A stretch of 64,000 nt of DNA from an uncultured Hyphomicrobiales bacterium (GTDB lineage Bacteria > Pseudomonadota > Alphaproteobacteria > Rhizobiales > Beijerinckiaceae). The stretch is taken from the NCBI GenBank assembly GCA_903861645.1, contig CAIOVE010000066.1, positions 81,068-145,067 on the forward strand. Reading direction: 5' to 3'. This document shows, piece by piece, positions 45,966-55,264 of this stretch. The stretch's first letter is position 1. The number at the start of each line of letters is the position of its first letter. Below the pieces are notes generated by a model, which had not been told where the DNA came from, made no database searches, and saw only the letters and a program-made list of their open reading frames with translations. A program made the position numbers and the translations under genes.

Positions 45966-47087
45966 TCACCGGGCGGCGGGCTTCATCATTTCGGGATGAA
46001 GGATGAGCTTCTGCACGCGCCAGTTCAGCACTTCCGCCACGTAAAGTTCGTTCTCCGACGGGCAGGCGATTTCATGAATCCAGCCGAACTGCTTCAACTG
46101 CTTGCCCGCCTTGCCAAGCACGCCGATGATCTTGCCGTCGAGCGTGAACTTGTACACGCGCCCGGGGAATGAATCGGCCGTGTAGAGGTACTGCGTCGGC
46201 CCCGGCGTGATGCACACGGCCCACGGCGCGCCCGGCATCTGCGTCATGTTGCCCTGATACCCCTGCAAGGTCGGGGGTTGATTGCCGATGGCGGGTTTGG
46301 CGTCGGGCGGCAATGGCAGGTCGATGGAGATCGCCCGCAGAAATTTTCCCTGCCCGTCGAACACCTGAATGCGCCGGTTGCCGCGATCGGCGACGTAGAT
46401 ATTGCCCTTCGCGTCCGCCGCGATGGAATGCGGCGTGTCGAACTGGCCCTCGGCCTTGCCCGGCGATCCCCACGACGTCACCCAGTCGCCATTCTTGTCG
46501 ACCTTGCCGACGCGCGAGTTCCAGTAGCCATCGGAGATATAGGCGTTGCCCTCCGGATCCCACGTCACATCGGTCGGCTGACGGAAACGTCCGTTCTCGA
46601 AATTCGTCGGCTTTGGCTGGCCCGCGCGCTTGTAGGGTTCGGAGTCCTCGTCCGACGCCTCCGTCTTGCGACCGAACACCTGCTCGACCCGACCTTGCGG
46701 ATTGAACTTCACGATCATGTCCGAGCCCTTGTCGACGGCCCAGATATTGTCGTGGCTGTCGACGCGCACGACATGCGCGAAGGACCACGCGTAAAGGTTC
46801 TTGCCGATTTCGCGGATGTAGCGTCCGTCCGGCCCGAACTCCAGCAATTGCGACGCCTGCGCGCGATAGGCCGCGCCCGTGACATTGCCGCGATGAAAAA
46901 CAAACACGTGCTTTCTTGAATTCACCGCCACGCCCGCGCCTTCGCCCAGATGCATGTCGTGCGGCAGCTTCAGGAAATTCGGCACGGACTCGAAGGGAAT
47001 TTCCGGCGGGCTCTGACTTTGCGCCCGGGCCGCGGTAACGGCCGGCGCGCAAGCCAGCAGCAGGCATCCAGCGAAAGCCAGTTTCAT
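45966..47087 (-). CDS. Secreted NHL-repeat beta-propeller protein
   Basis: 373 residues with a signal peptide MKLAFAGCLLLACAPAVTAARA. Several NHL-type repeats follow, such as RVDSHDNIWAVDKGSDMIVKFNPQGRV, DVTWDPEGNAYISDGYWNSRVGKVD and SIAADAKGNIYVADRGNRRIQVFD. The pattern YISDGYWNSRV resembles the lyase domain of peptidyl-alpha-hydroxyglycine amidating lyases, but the enzymatic residues cannot be confirmed. The ATG at 47087 has GGAGGAACCC upstream. It is convergent with petC, and the role is unknown. Confidence 0.82.
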   Translation of the reverse strand: MKLAFAGCLLLACAPAVTAARAQSQSPPEIPFESVPNFLKLPHDMHLGEGAGVAVNSRKHVFVFHRGNVTGAAYRAQASQLLEFGPDGRYIREIGKNLYAWSFAHVVRVDSHDNIWAVDKGSDMIVKFNPQGRVEQVFGRKTEASDEDSEPYKRAGQPKPTNFENGRFRQPTDVTWDPEGNAYISDGYWNSRVGKVDKNGDWVTSWGSPGKAEGQFDTPHSIAADAKGNIYVADRGNRRIQVFDGQGKFLRAISIDLPLPPDAKPAIGNQPPTLQGYQGNMTQMPGAPWAVCITPGPTQYLYTADSFPGRVYKFTLDGKIIGVLGKAGKQLKQFGWIHEIACPSENELYVAEVLNWRVQKLILHPEMMKPAAR

Positions 47088-47240
47088 GGGTTCCTCCCTT
47101 TTGTAACCAGTCAGGTTGTCAAATTGCCACGACATTGATCGTTTGAGAAGCGAGGCGGGCGACGACGCGCTTGATGCAGCGCAACATGGCTCGCCTCGAA
47201 AACATGCGATATTCTGCGGGTCAACCCGTGGAGATGGCGA

Positions 47241-48518
47241 TTGTCCGACGAGGCCCTTCCACTGAAAACTCAAGTTCGCCCCGCGACGAAAAGCGGCGCG
47301 CGCGCAATCCTCTCCGGCCTGTGGTCGCATCGCTGGTTCGCGTTGGCGGCCATCGCGCTCGTCGCCGTCGGCGGCTGGCAAGCGGGACGCGCGCTGCTCG
47401 GACCAGCCGTGGTCGTCGACATCGTCAGGCGCGGCGATCTCGTGCGCACGGTCGTCGCCAGCGGCCACGTGGAAACGCCGTTCCGGGTCGAGATCGGCGC
47501 GCAGATAACCGGCGTCGTGCAGGACGTGCTGGTCGAACAAGGCCAGCGCGTCACGCGCGGACAGCCGCTTATCGCGATCGAGGCCAGCGAATTGAACGCC
47601 GCCGTGGTGCAGGCGCGCGGCGTCGTCGCGCAGGCCGAGGCGCGCGTGCGCCAGATGGATGAATTGACCTTGCCCTCGGCGCGCGAGACGTTGGCCGAGG
47701 CGCGGGCGAACCTGCTGAACGCGCAGGCCACCTTCGATCGCACCGCCGATCTTGAACGGAAGGGATCGACGACGCGCGTCGCGCTCGATGACGCGCGCAA
47801 GGCGCTCGATGTCGCCAGGGCGCAGGCACGAGCGGCGGAGTTGCAGGTTTTCACATCGAGCCCGAATGGCAGCGCTTACGTCATGGCGCGCACGCAACTC
47901 GATCAGGCGCGCGCGAGTCTCGACACCGCCACGTCGCGACTGTCCTACGCGACCATCGCCGCGCCCCGCGATGGCGTGCTCATCAGCCGCAGCGTCGAGC
48001 GCGGCGCCATCGCGCAACCGGGCAAGGCGCTGATGGTGCTGGCGCCGGACGGCGACACCCAGCTTGTCCTGCAAATCGACGAACGCAATCTCGGATTGAT
48101 CGCCTTGGGACAGCCGGCGGTGGCGTCCGCGGACGCCTTTCCCGAGCGGCGCTTCGACGCGCGCGTGAACTACATCAATCCCGGCGTCGATCTCTCCCGC
48201 GCGTCGGTCGAGGTGAAATTGACCGTTCCCGATCCACCCGCCTATCTGCGGCAGGATATGACGGTGTCCGTCGACATCGAGGTCGCGCGGCGCGCCAATA
48301 CGCTCGTCTTGCCCACGCGCTCGTTGCACGACGGACTGTCCAACGCGCCATGGATCATGGGCGTGGCGGAAGGTCGCGCGCGCAAGACGCCGGTGCGCGC
48401 GGGCCTGCGCGGCGTCACGGACGTCGAAATTCTCGAAGGCGCGAAGGAAGGCGATCAGGTCATTCCCGCGACCTCGGGCGTGCTGACGGGTCAACGCGTG
48501 AGACCCGTCGCGCCATGA
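47241..48518 (+). CDS. HlyD/MacA-like efflux adaptor (membrane fusion protein)
   Basis: 425 residues. An N-terminal anchor helix HRWFALAAIALVAVGGWQAG is followed by a biotinyl-lipoyl-like half (GVVQDVLVEQGQRVTRGQPLIAI). A long alpha-helical hairpin (about 120-215) and the second lipoyl part with APRDGVLISRSVERGAI come next. It bridges the inner-membrane ABC exporter to an outer-membrane channel. A TTG start at 47241 with GGAGATGG upstream is the best available. Its stop overlaps the permease start in ATGA at 48515-48518. Confidence 0.87.
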   Translation: MSDEALPLKTQVRPATKSGARAILSGLWSHRWFALAAIALVAVGGWQAGRALLGPAVVVDIVRRGDLVRTVVASGHVETPFRVEIGAQITGVVQDVLVEQGQRVTRGQPLIAIEASELNAAVVQARGVVAQAEARVRQMDELTLPSARETLAEARANLLNAQATFDRTADLERKGSTTRVALDDARKALDVARAQARAAELQVFTSSPNGSAYVMARTQLDQARASLDTATSRLSYATIAAPRDGVLISRSVERGAIAQPGKALMVLAPDGDTQLVLQIDERNLGLIALGQPAVASADAFPERRFDARVNYINPGVDLSRASVEVKLTVPDPPAYLRQDMTVSVDIEVARRANTLVLPTRSLHDGLSNAPWIMGVAEGRARKTPVRAGLRGVTDVEILEGAKEGDQVIPATSGVLTGQRVRPVAP

Positions 48519-49741
48519 GCCGCTGGACGCCCTTTGAATGGATCGCCGCGACCCGCTTTCTGCGCGAAGGCCGCATGCAGACACTGTTCATCATTGGCGG
48601 CATAGCGATCGGCGTCGGCGTGATCGTCTTCATGTCGGCGATGCTCGCCGGCCTCGAAATCAACTTCATCAAGCGCGTGCTGACCTCGCAACCCCATATC
48701 CAGATATTGCCGCCCGACCAGATCGCGCGCCCGTTGCGCGGCGGTCAGCGCGTCTTCGAGGACGCGGTCGTTCAACGGCCGAGCCAACGTATTCTCTCCA
48801 TCGATCAATGGGCGAAAATCCGTCAGGAGCTGCTGGCCATGCCCGAGATCAGAACGGTTTCACCGACGATGGCGGGCTCCGCGCTCGCCGTGCGCGGCGA
48901 CGCGAGCCGGTCGATTTCGCTCAGCGGCGTCGAGCCGGAAACCTACTTCGATATCGTGCGCGTGCCCGACTACATCGTCGACGGACAGGCGCGCCTCGCC
49001 AGCGACGACATCGTCATTGGCGTCGAACTCGCGCGAAACCTTGGCGCCTCGGTGGGCGACAAGCTGAATGTCAGCGTCGCCTCGGGCGCGGCGCGCGCGC
49101 TCACTGTCACGGGCCTCATCGACCTCGGCAACAAGGGCGCGAACCAGCGCACCGCCTTCGTTGCCTTGCGCACCGCGCAGTCATTGCTTGGCATGATCGG
49201 CGGCGTGACGACGCTCGACTTGTCGATCGCGGACATCTACGTCGCCGACACAATCGCGCGCCAGATTCAGGCGTCGAACGATGTCGAGGCCGATAGCTGG
49301 ATCGCCACCAACGCGCAGTTCTTCACCGCCATGCAGGCGCAGAAGTCCACCAATACCCTCATACGCGTGTTCGTTGGCATGTCCGTGACCTTCGGCATCG
49401 CCGCGGTCCTCGTGGTGTCGGTGATCCAGCGCTCGAAGGAGATCGGCATCCTGCGGGCCATGGGCGCGTCGCGCGGCCAGATCATGCGCGTGTTCCTGTT
49501 GCAGGGCGGCCTTCTGGGCTTCGTCGGCTCGTTGTTCGGCTCGGCGCTCGGCGCCGCCGCGCTGATCTACTGGCACGCGGTCGCGCGGCAGGCGGACGGC
49601 ACGGAGCTGTTTCCGCTCATCATGGAAAGGCAACTCTTCATCATCACCGCCGCGGGCGCGACATTGACCGGCCTCGTCGCCGCGATGGCGCCCGCCCTGA
49701 GCGCGGCCAAGCTCGATCCCGTGGTGGCGATCCGTGGTTGA
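48515..49741 (+). CDS. MacB/DevC-like ABC exporter permease (FtsX family)
   Basis: 408 residues with an N-terminal helix ([22 protein letters not shown]), a large periplasmic domain (about residues 45-270) and three C-terminal helices including [37 protein letters not shown], the FtsX-type signature. It overlaps the adaptor by 4 bases and the ATPase by 8. The set is like DevBCA or a MacAB pair split in three; exported cargo may be a lipid, peptide or macrolide and is not known. Confidence 0.88.
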   Translation: MSRWTPFEWIAATRFLREGRMQTLFIIGGIAIGVGVIVFMSAMLAGLEINFIKRVLTSQPHIQILPPDQIARPLRGGQRVFEDAVVQRPSQRILSIDQWAKIRQELLAMPEIRTVSPTMAGSALAVRGDASRSISLSGVEPETYFDIVRVPDYIVDGQARLASDDIVIGVELARNLGASVGDKLNVSVASGAARALTVTGLIDLGNKGANQRTAFVALRTAQSLLGMIGGVTTLDLSIADIYVADTIARQIQASNDVEADSWIATNAQFFTAMQAQKSTNTLIRVFVGMSVTFGIAAVLVVSVIQRSKEIGILRAMGASRGQIMRVFLLQGGLLGFVGSLFGSALGAAALIYWHAVARQADGTELFPLIMERQLFIITAAGATLTGLVAAMAPALSAAKLDPVVAIRG

Positions 49742-50417
49742 GGATGTCATTCGCCTCGAAAAGGTTGGCAAGGCCTATAACCTTGGCCTGCCCAACGAAA
49801 CCGAGGTGCTGCGCGACATCGACATGAACGTCGCGCGCGGCGAGTTCGTCGCCATCATGGGCCCGTCGGGCTCCGGCAAAAGCACGCTGCTCAACATCAT
49901 CGGACTGCTGGACCGCCCGACCGCCGGTCGCCTGTTCATCAATGGCGCCGATACGAGCGCGCTCGACGAGGCGGCGATCACGCGCCTGCGCGGCCACGTG
50001 ATCGGCTTCGTCTTCCAGTATCACCATCTGATCACGGCGTTCACCGCGCGCGAGAACGTCATGATGCCCATGCTTGTGAACGAAGGCTTTCCCAACGCGG
50101 CGATGGAGCAACGCGCGAACGAACTGCTGGATCGGGTGGGACTGCGAAAAGTCGCGCATCATCTCGCCAGCAACATGTCCGGCGGCCAGCAGCAGCGCGT
50201 CGCCGTCGCGCGCGCGCTGGCGATGAATCCAGATCTGGTGCTAGCGGACGAACCGACCGGCAACCTCGACACGACGTCGGCGGACGGCGTTTTCGATCTG
50301 TTGCGTCAGGTGAACAGGCGGACGGGCACGAGCCTCGTCATGGTCACCCACAACATGGAACTCGCCAGACGCTGCGACCGCATCGTCGAGGTGGTCGACG
50401 GGCGCATCGCGGGCTGA
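49734..50417 (+). CDS. MacB/LolD-type ABC exporter ATP-binding protein
   Basis: 227-residue ATPase. Walker A is GPSGSGKST (about residues 43-51). The Q loop is [19 protein letters not shown], the signature [15 protein letters not shown], Walker [13 protein letters not shown], and the H loop [10 protein letters not shown]. It belongs to the LolD/MacB/DevA branch that works with FtsX-type permeases. A GTG start overlaps the permease stop region by 8 bases. It closes the three-gene exporter operon. Confidence 0.92.
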   Translation: MVEDVIRLEKVGKAYNLGLPNETEVLRDIDMNVARGEFVAIMGPSGSGKSTLLNIIGLLDRPTAGRLFINGADTSALDEAAITRLRGHVIGFVFQYHHLITAFTARENVMMPMLVNEGFPNAAMEQRANELLDRVGLRKVAHHLASNMSGGQQQRVAVARALAMNPDLVLADEPTGNLDTTSADGVFDLLRQVNRRTGTSLVMVTHNMELARRCDRIVEVVDGRIAG

Positions 50418-50442
50418 CGTCACGCGAAAGTGAAATCCGGAT

Positions 50443-50679
50443 TCAGCCCCGGATGGGCTCGACCCTGAGCGCGGCGCGCACGAAGTAGAACAGCATGACC
50501 ATGCCGAACAGCCCGCCCGCGATCTCGAACGCGAGGCTGAAGGCGCGCGGCAACTGGAAAATGCCGCCCAGCGCCCAACCGGCGGCCCATGACACGCCGA
50601 CCAGCTCCGTGCCCACCAGAATCGCGACGCTGACGATGGTCAGCGCATTGCGCCAGTTGATCGGTCTGGGATCGGCCAA
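50443..50679 (-). CDS. Small two-helix membrane protein of unknown function
   Basis: 78 residues from a TTG at 50679 (GGAG about 10 bases upstream), opening ADPRPINWRNALTIVSVAILVGTELVG. Two hydrophobic segments follow, NALTIVSVAILVGTELVGV (about 10-28) and EIAGGLFGMVMLFYFVRAALRVEP (about 52-75). Similar unnamed two-helix proteins are seen in Rhizobiales. A longer TTG-initiated frame reaches 50748. It lies between the exporter and the gamma-glutamyltransferase gene, on the opposite strand from both. Confidence 0.6.
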   Translation of the reverse strand: MADPRPINWRNALTIVSVAILVGTELVGVSWAAGWALGGIFQLPRAFSLAFEIAGGLFGMVMLFYFVRAALRVEPIRG

Positions 50680-50759
50680 GGGTGGAAACTCCGCACGGAC
50701 ATTGCATGCCACGACGATGCACCTATACCAAGCATTGAACCGCCGCAACAGGACGCCCC

Positions 50760-52349
50760 ATGAGTTCGACAGAGGTCTTTTCCAGCGCCGCCACGGCCGC
50801 CCCCCATCGCCTCGCCGCGGAAGCGGGTCGCGACATCATCGCCCAGGGCGGCAACGCCATCGAGGCCATGCTCGCGATGGCCGCGACGATCGCCGTCGTC
50901 TATCCGCACATGAACAGCATCGGCGGCGACGGTTTCTGGCTGATCCACGAACCCAAGGGCCGCGTGCGGGCCATCGAGGCCTGCGGGTTCGCCGGCGCAA
51001 GGGCGACGATCGAGCGCTACCGCGCGCTTGAGGTCGACGTCATCCCCGCCCGCGGCCCCAACGCCGCCCTGACCGTGCCCGGCGCCATCGGCGGCTGGAT
51101 GCTCGCCCATGAACTCGCCGCCTCCATGGGCGCGCGCCTGTCGCTGGCGGATTTGCTCGCCAACGCGATCCGCCACGCGCGCGACGGCGTCGCGGTCTCG
51201 GCCAGCGAGGCGCGCACCCGCCCGCGCGATTCCGCCGATCTCGCGGCGCAGCCGAATTTCGCCACGACCTATTTCGTCGACGGCGACCACCCCAAGGCGG
51301 GCGTCGTCCGCCGGTTTCCGGCGCTGGCCGCCACCTTCGAGCAACTGGCGAGCGCCGGCCTCAAGGATTTCTATCGCGGCGACATCGCCCGCGAGATCGC
51401 AACCGATCTCGACAAGATCGGCAGCCCCGTTACGCGCGAGGATCTGCGGACCTACGAGGCGCAATGGCGCCAGCCGCTCCGCCTCGCCCTCAAGGGGCAT
51501 ACGCTGCACAACCACCCGCCGCCGACGCAGGGACTGGCGTCGCTCATCATCCTCGGCGTTTTCGACCGGCTGGGCGTGACGCGCGCCGATTCCTTCGAGC
51601 ATATCCATGGATTGATCGAGGCCACCAAGCAGGCCTTCCGCGTGCGCGACACGTTCGTGACCGATTACAACCGCCTCGCCGGCGATCCCGACGACTTCCT
51701 GACGGCGGCGGCGCTGGCCCGCATGGCCGGCGACATTTCGATGAGCGTCGCGGCGCCCTTCCCGCTGCCGCCCGCCAATGGCGACACGGTCTGGATGGGC
51801 GCGGTCGACAAGGACGGCCTCGCCGTCTCCTACATCCAGTCGGTCTATTGGGAATACGGCTCGGGCTGCGTACTGCCACGCACCGGCGTGCTCATGCAGA
51901 ACCGCGGCCTGTCGTTCTCGCTCGACCCGAAGGCCCTCAATCCCCTGCAACCGGGACGGCGACCGTTCCACACGCTGAACCCAGCGCTGGCGACCTTCGC
52001 CGATGGCCGCGTGATGCCCTATGGCACGATGGGCGGCGATGGCCAGCCGCAGACGCAAGCGCAGGTTTTCTCGCGTTACATGTTCGGCATGGGGCTGGCC
52101 GAAGCCATCGACGCCCCGCGTTTCGCGCTCGGCCGCACATGGGGCGCGGCCTCCTCCCTGCTGGCGCTGGAAAGCCGCTTCGACCCCTCGCTTGTGCGCG
52201 CGCTCGAGCGAGCCGGCCACGAGGTCGCCGTGCACGCCGATGGCTACGCCGACACGTTCGGCCACGCGGGCGGGCTCATCCGCCACGCGCGCGGCCATGT
52301 CGAGGCGGCGCACGATCCGCGTTCGGATGGCGGCGCGTCGGGGCTCTAA
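50760..52349 (+). CDS. Gamma-glutamyltransferase family protein
   Basis: 529-residue Ntn-hydrolase-fold protein. It opens SSAATAAPHRLAAEAGRDIIAQGGNAIEAMLAMAATIAVVYPHMNSIGGDGF, and the cleavage/nucleophile region is NGDTVWMGAVDKDG (about residues 340-352), with T343 the expected catalytic threonine. The C-terminal part contains GTMGGDGQPQTQAQV. No signal peptide is seen, so it looks cytoplasmic, unlike periplasmic GGT. It resembles the oxamate amidohydrolase/GGT-like branch, and the substrate is open. Its stop overlaps the convergent NicO gene stop in CTAA at 52346-52349. Confidence 0.87.
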   Translation: MSSTEVFSSAATAAPHRLAAEAGRDIIAQGGNAIEAMLAMAATIAVVYPHMNSIGGDGFWLIHEPKGRVRAIEACGFAGARATIERYRALEVDVIPARGPNAALTVPGAIGGWMLAHELAASMGARLSLADLLANAIRHARDGVAVSASEARTRPRDSADLAAQPNFATTYFVDGDHPKAGVVRRFPALAATFEQLASAGLKDFYRGDIAREIATDLDKIGSPVTREDLRTYEAQWRQPLRLALKGHTLHNHPPPTQGLASLIILGVFDRLGVTRADSFEHIHGLIEATKQAFRVRDTFVTDYNRLAGDPDDFLTAAALARMAGDISMSVAAPFPLPPANGDTVWMGAVDKDGLAVSYIQSVYWEYGSGCVLPRTGVLMQNRGLSFSLDPKALNPLQPGRRPFHTLNPALATFADGRVMPYGTMGGDGQPQTQAQVFSRYMFGMGLAEAIDAPRFALGRTWGAASSLLALESRFDPSLVRALERAGHEVAVHADGYADTFGHAGGLIRHARGHVEAAHDPRSDGGASGL

Positions 52350-53368
52350 AGTCCCGCCGCCTGATAGCCGAGGCAGAGCGCCACGCCGAGGAACATCACG
52401 AGAAAAGCCGCCGCGAGCTCAAGCCCGCGGGCGACGAGTTCGCCGCGCCGCGAGGTTCCGCCGGTGACGCGCAGCGCCGCGCTCTTGGCGAAAACCGCCA
52501 GCGACGCCAGCGCGCCCGTGGTGATCGCCGTGCCGAGCGCCATGGCGAAGGTCGAGGCGACCCCGGCCCAGAAAAGGCCCTGCGCCAGCGCGAAAACCAG
52601 CACGATGATCGCGCCCGAGCAGGGACGCGACCCCGCCGCGACGACGGTGAGCGCCGCCTCGCGCCACGAGAAACGATCGCCCAGCGTGCGCGGATCGGGC
52701 ATGTGGAAATGTCCGCAATTCTCGTCGTGAATATGCGACTCGTCGGCGTCGACCGCCTCGCAGGCGAAACGCGACGCGACCGCGCCGACGGCCGCCGCCG
52801 ACAGGGAGGCGGGCGGCGCGTTCCACGCCGCGAGAAACGCGCGACCCTTGCGCCAGACGAGCCAGGCGCCCAGCGTCGCGATGCCCGCGAAACTGGCGAG
52901 TTCCACCAGCGCGGCGGCGTCGCGCATGCGTTGCGCCGTGGCGTGCAGCAGAAAGGCGAGCCCGCCAACGATGGCGATGGCGACGACGCCCTGAAGGATG
53001 GCCGCCAGGAAGGAAATAACGAGACCACGCCGCAACGCCCGCTCGTTCGCCAGCATGTAGGAGGCGACCACGGCCTTGCCGTGGCCCGGCCCAGCGGCGT
53101 GAAACACGCCATAGACGAAACTCAGGCCCGCCAGATACCACGCCGCGCCGCCATCGCTCCGCACGGCGCGCACGGCGGCGCTCAGGCCCCGCTCGAAGGC
53201 GATTTGCTGGGCGATGATCCAGCCGACAACGCCGGTTCCCGCGCCGCCGCCCTCGGTAATGCCGACATTGAAGGGGTTTTTCGCCTGCGCGAACGCCTCG
53301 CCCGCGACAAGCATCGCCGTCGCCACGAGGGCGAGGCCGATGATCAGACGGGCGCGCGGCGATTTCAC
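52346..53368 (-). CDS. Nickel/cobalt transporter (NicO/RcnA family)
   Basis: 340-residue membrane protein with about six helices. It carries the family motifs FVYGVFHAAGPGHGKAVVASYMLANE and GSRPCSGAIIVLVFALAQGLFWAG. Between them lies a histidine-rich cytoplasmic loop, SHIHDENCGHFHMPDP. It fits the NicO export or import group for Ni or Co. A GTG start at 53368 overlaps the stop of the DUF1007 gene in GTGA, so translation is coupled. It is paired with the DUF1007 gene. Direction of transport is not evident. Confidence 0.87.
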   Translation of the reverse strand: MKSPRARLIIGLALVATAMLVAGEAFAQAKNPFNVGITEGGGAGTGVVGWIIAQQIAFERGLSAAVRAVRSDGGAAWYLAGLSFVYGVFHAAGPGHGKAVVASYMLANERALRRGLVISFLAAILQGVVAIAIVGGLAFLLHATAQRMRDAAALVELASFAGIATLGAWLVWRKGRAFLAAWNAPPASLSAAAVGAVASRFACEAVDADESHIHDENCGHFHMPDPRTLGDRFSWREAALTVVAAGSRPCSGAIIVLVFALAQGLFWAGVASTFAMALGTAITTGALASLAVFAKSAALRVTGGTSRRGELVARGLELAAAFLVMFLGVALCLGYQAAGL

Positions 53369-54018
53369 GGGCAGGCGACGAAAGCGCGGTCGGCGAGACG
53401 CAGGGCGAAATCCTCGCCCGGCGAGAAATTGTCCGTCATCGCCTGATTGAGCTTCTGCTGCTCCTTTTCGTCGAGCGCGTGAGGCTTGGTGACGCTGATC
53501 GAGCATCCCTTGGGACCGCCCTCAAGCGAGACCGACGGGCCCTTTTCAAATTCAAACGCCACGAAATAGGAGGGATCGTAGACCGCGAAACTGAAGACCT
53601 TTTTGGTTTCGGCGGGCCGCGCCAGAGGCAGGGTGAAGTGCAGCGTCGCGACCTGATCCTTGGCGTTGTAGGTCATGGAAAAATCGCGCGGATCGCCGAA
53701 AGCGACCTTCTTGCCGGCCTGCTTGGAGAAGGTGAAATATTCGAATTCCTTGAGGGAATCGACGTTGGTCTGCGCGACCGGCTGCAACTCCTCGCTCGTC
53801 GGCGGCTGACCGTCCTTGCCCAGATTGGCCGTCACGAAGGCAGAATACATATCGTCAAAGGTCCAGTGATGCCGGATGGCGGTGATCTTGCCATCCTCGC
53901 CCAGAACAGCCTCGGCCTTCACCGAAACCCACACATGCGGATGAGCCAGCGCCGGCGCGACCATCGGCGGCGCGACGAAAGCCGCGGCCAGCGCCAACGC
54001 CAAAAGCGATTTCCTCAT
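53365..54018 (-). CDS. DUF1007 family periplasmic protein
   Basis: 217 residues. The signal peptide MRKSLLALALAAAFVAPPM ends near ALAHP (residue 26), leaving an N-terminal histidine at AHPHVWV, the signature of this metal-associated family. The rest holds WTFDDMYSAFVTANLG and VYDPSYFVAFEFE. DUF1007 genes regularly sit next to NicO transporters and are thought to deliver metal in the periplasm. The start ATG at 54018 has AAGGTGGG upstream. Its stop overlaps the NicO start. Confidence 0.85.
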   Translation of the reverse strand: MRKSLLALALAAAFVAPPMVAPALAHPHVWVSVKAEAVLGEDGKITAIRHHWTFDDMYSAFVTANLGKDGQPPTSEELQPVAQTNVDSLKEFEYFTFSKQAGKKVAFGDPRDFSMTYNAKDQVATLHFTLPLARPAETKKVFSFAVYDPSYFVAFEFEKGPSVSLEGGPKGCSISVTKPHALDEKEQQKLNQAMTDNFSPGEDFALRLADRAFVACP

Positions 54019-54250
54019 GCTCGAACCCACCTTCGCCCGCCTGATTGAGTCGCTGGAACGATAAGCCATCAACCGCGCGATTCCGGCGCGAACATGGCGA
54101 ACCTCCGGGTATGTCTTTTCAAGGCGAAAATGACCCCTATGTGGCCGACACGCAAGTCGCGACGGCTCGCGCGGTCTTGCCAGCCTCGCGCGAAACCGCG
54201 ACAACTGGCGAACCATCACCCGAGGGCCCGCATCGGCCGCTGGAGGCGTC

Positions 54251-55264
54251 GTGAAGCAGACTGGATTCCTGAAATCGCTCATTCCGGGCCTCGTCGCCCT
54301 CGCCTTCTGCGCCGCGAGCGCGCGGGCCGCCGACAAGGTGACCTTCGGCACGAACTGGCTGGCGGAGGCCGAGCACGGCGGCTTCTATCAGGCCGTGGTC
54401 GACGGCACCTACGCCAAATACGGCCTCGACGTGAAAATCCTTCCCGGCGGCCCGCAGGCCAACAACGCCCTGCTGCTGGCGACGGGCAAGATCGAATTCT
54501 ACATGGGCGCCAACATGATTCAGGCGCTGACAGCGGTCGAGCAGGGCGTGCCGACGCTGGCGGTTTCATCGCTCTTTCAGAAGGATCCGATCATCCTGAT
54601 GTCGCATCCCGGCGTGGGCCTCGACAGGTTCGAGGATCTGCCCAAGGCGACCGCTTTCGTCGGCAAGGAAAACCTCACCTCGGTCTATCAATGGCTGAAG
54701 CTCGCCTTTGGCTTCAGGGAAGAGAAGGTGAAGCCCTACACCTTCAACCCCGCGCCCTTCATCGCCGACAAGAACGCCATCCAGCAGGGCTATCTCACTT
54801 CCGAACCCTACGAGATCGAGAAGCAGGCCGGCTTCAAGCCGAACGTCTTCCTGCTCGCCGACCATGGCTATGATTCATACTCCACCACGATCGAGGCGCG
54901 TCGCGACATGGTGGAGAAATCGCCCGATCTCGTGCAGCGCTTCGTCGACGCCTCGGCGATCGGCTGGTACAATTATCTCTACGGCGACAACAAGGCCGCC
55001 AACGCCGCGATCCGCAAGGACAACCCCGACATTCGCGACGACCAGATCGCCTATTCCATCGCCAAGATGAAGGAATACGGCATCGTCGATTCCGGCGACA
55101 CGCTGACGCAGGGCATCGGAGCGATGAACGACGCGCGCATGAAGAGCTTCTTCGACAAGATGGTTCAGGCGAAGGTCGTCAAGCCCGACCTCGACTATCG
55201 CAAGTCCTACGATCTGCGCTTCGTCAACAGGAAGGTTGGCCTCGACCTCAGGCCCAAGAACTGA
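54251..55264 (+). CDS. ABC transporter substrate-binding protein, NMT1/ThiY-like
   Basis: 337 residues from a GTG start with GGAGG upstream. A signal peptide ends near ARAADK (residue 27), followed by the NMT1 opening VTFGTNWLAEAEHGGFYQAVVDGTYAKYGLDVKI. The C-terminus is DLDYRKSYDLRFVNRKVGLDL. It is the first gene of a full NitT/TauT-type importer with ATPase and permease directly downstream. The ThiY-like pattern suggests a pyrimidine or riboflavin-type ligand but no thiamine riboswitch was found upstream, so the substrate is open. Confidence 0.88.
   Translation: MKQTGFLKSLIPGLVALAFCAASARAADKVTFGTNWLAEAEHGGFYQAVVDGTYAKYGLDVKILPGGPQANNALLLATGKIEFYMGANMIQALTAVEQGVPTLAVSSLFQKDPIILMSHPGVGLDRFEDLPKATAFVGKENLTSVYQWLKLAFGFREEKVKPYTFNPAPFIADKNAIQQGYLTSEPYEIEKQAGFKPNVFLLADHGYDSYSTTIEARRDMVEKSPDLVQRFVDASAIGWYNYLYGDNKAANAAIRKDNPDIRDDQIAYSIAKMKEYGIVDSGDTLTQGIGAMNDARMKSFFDKMVQAKVVKPDLDYRKSYDLRFVNRKVGLDLRPKN

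Noticed and set aside
54019..54250. Possible thiamine (TPP) riboswitch ahead of the ThiY-like transporter
   Set aside because: I do not see the conserved CTGAGA and ACCTGATCTGGATAATGCCAGCG-type elements in this spacer.
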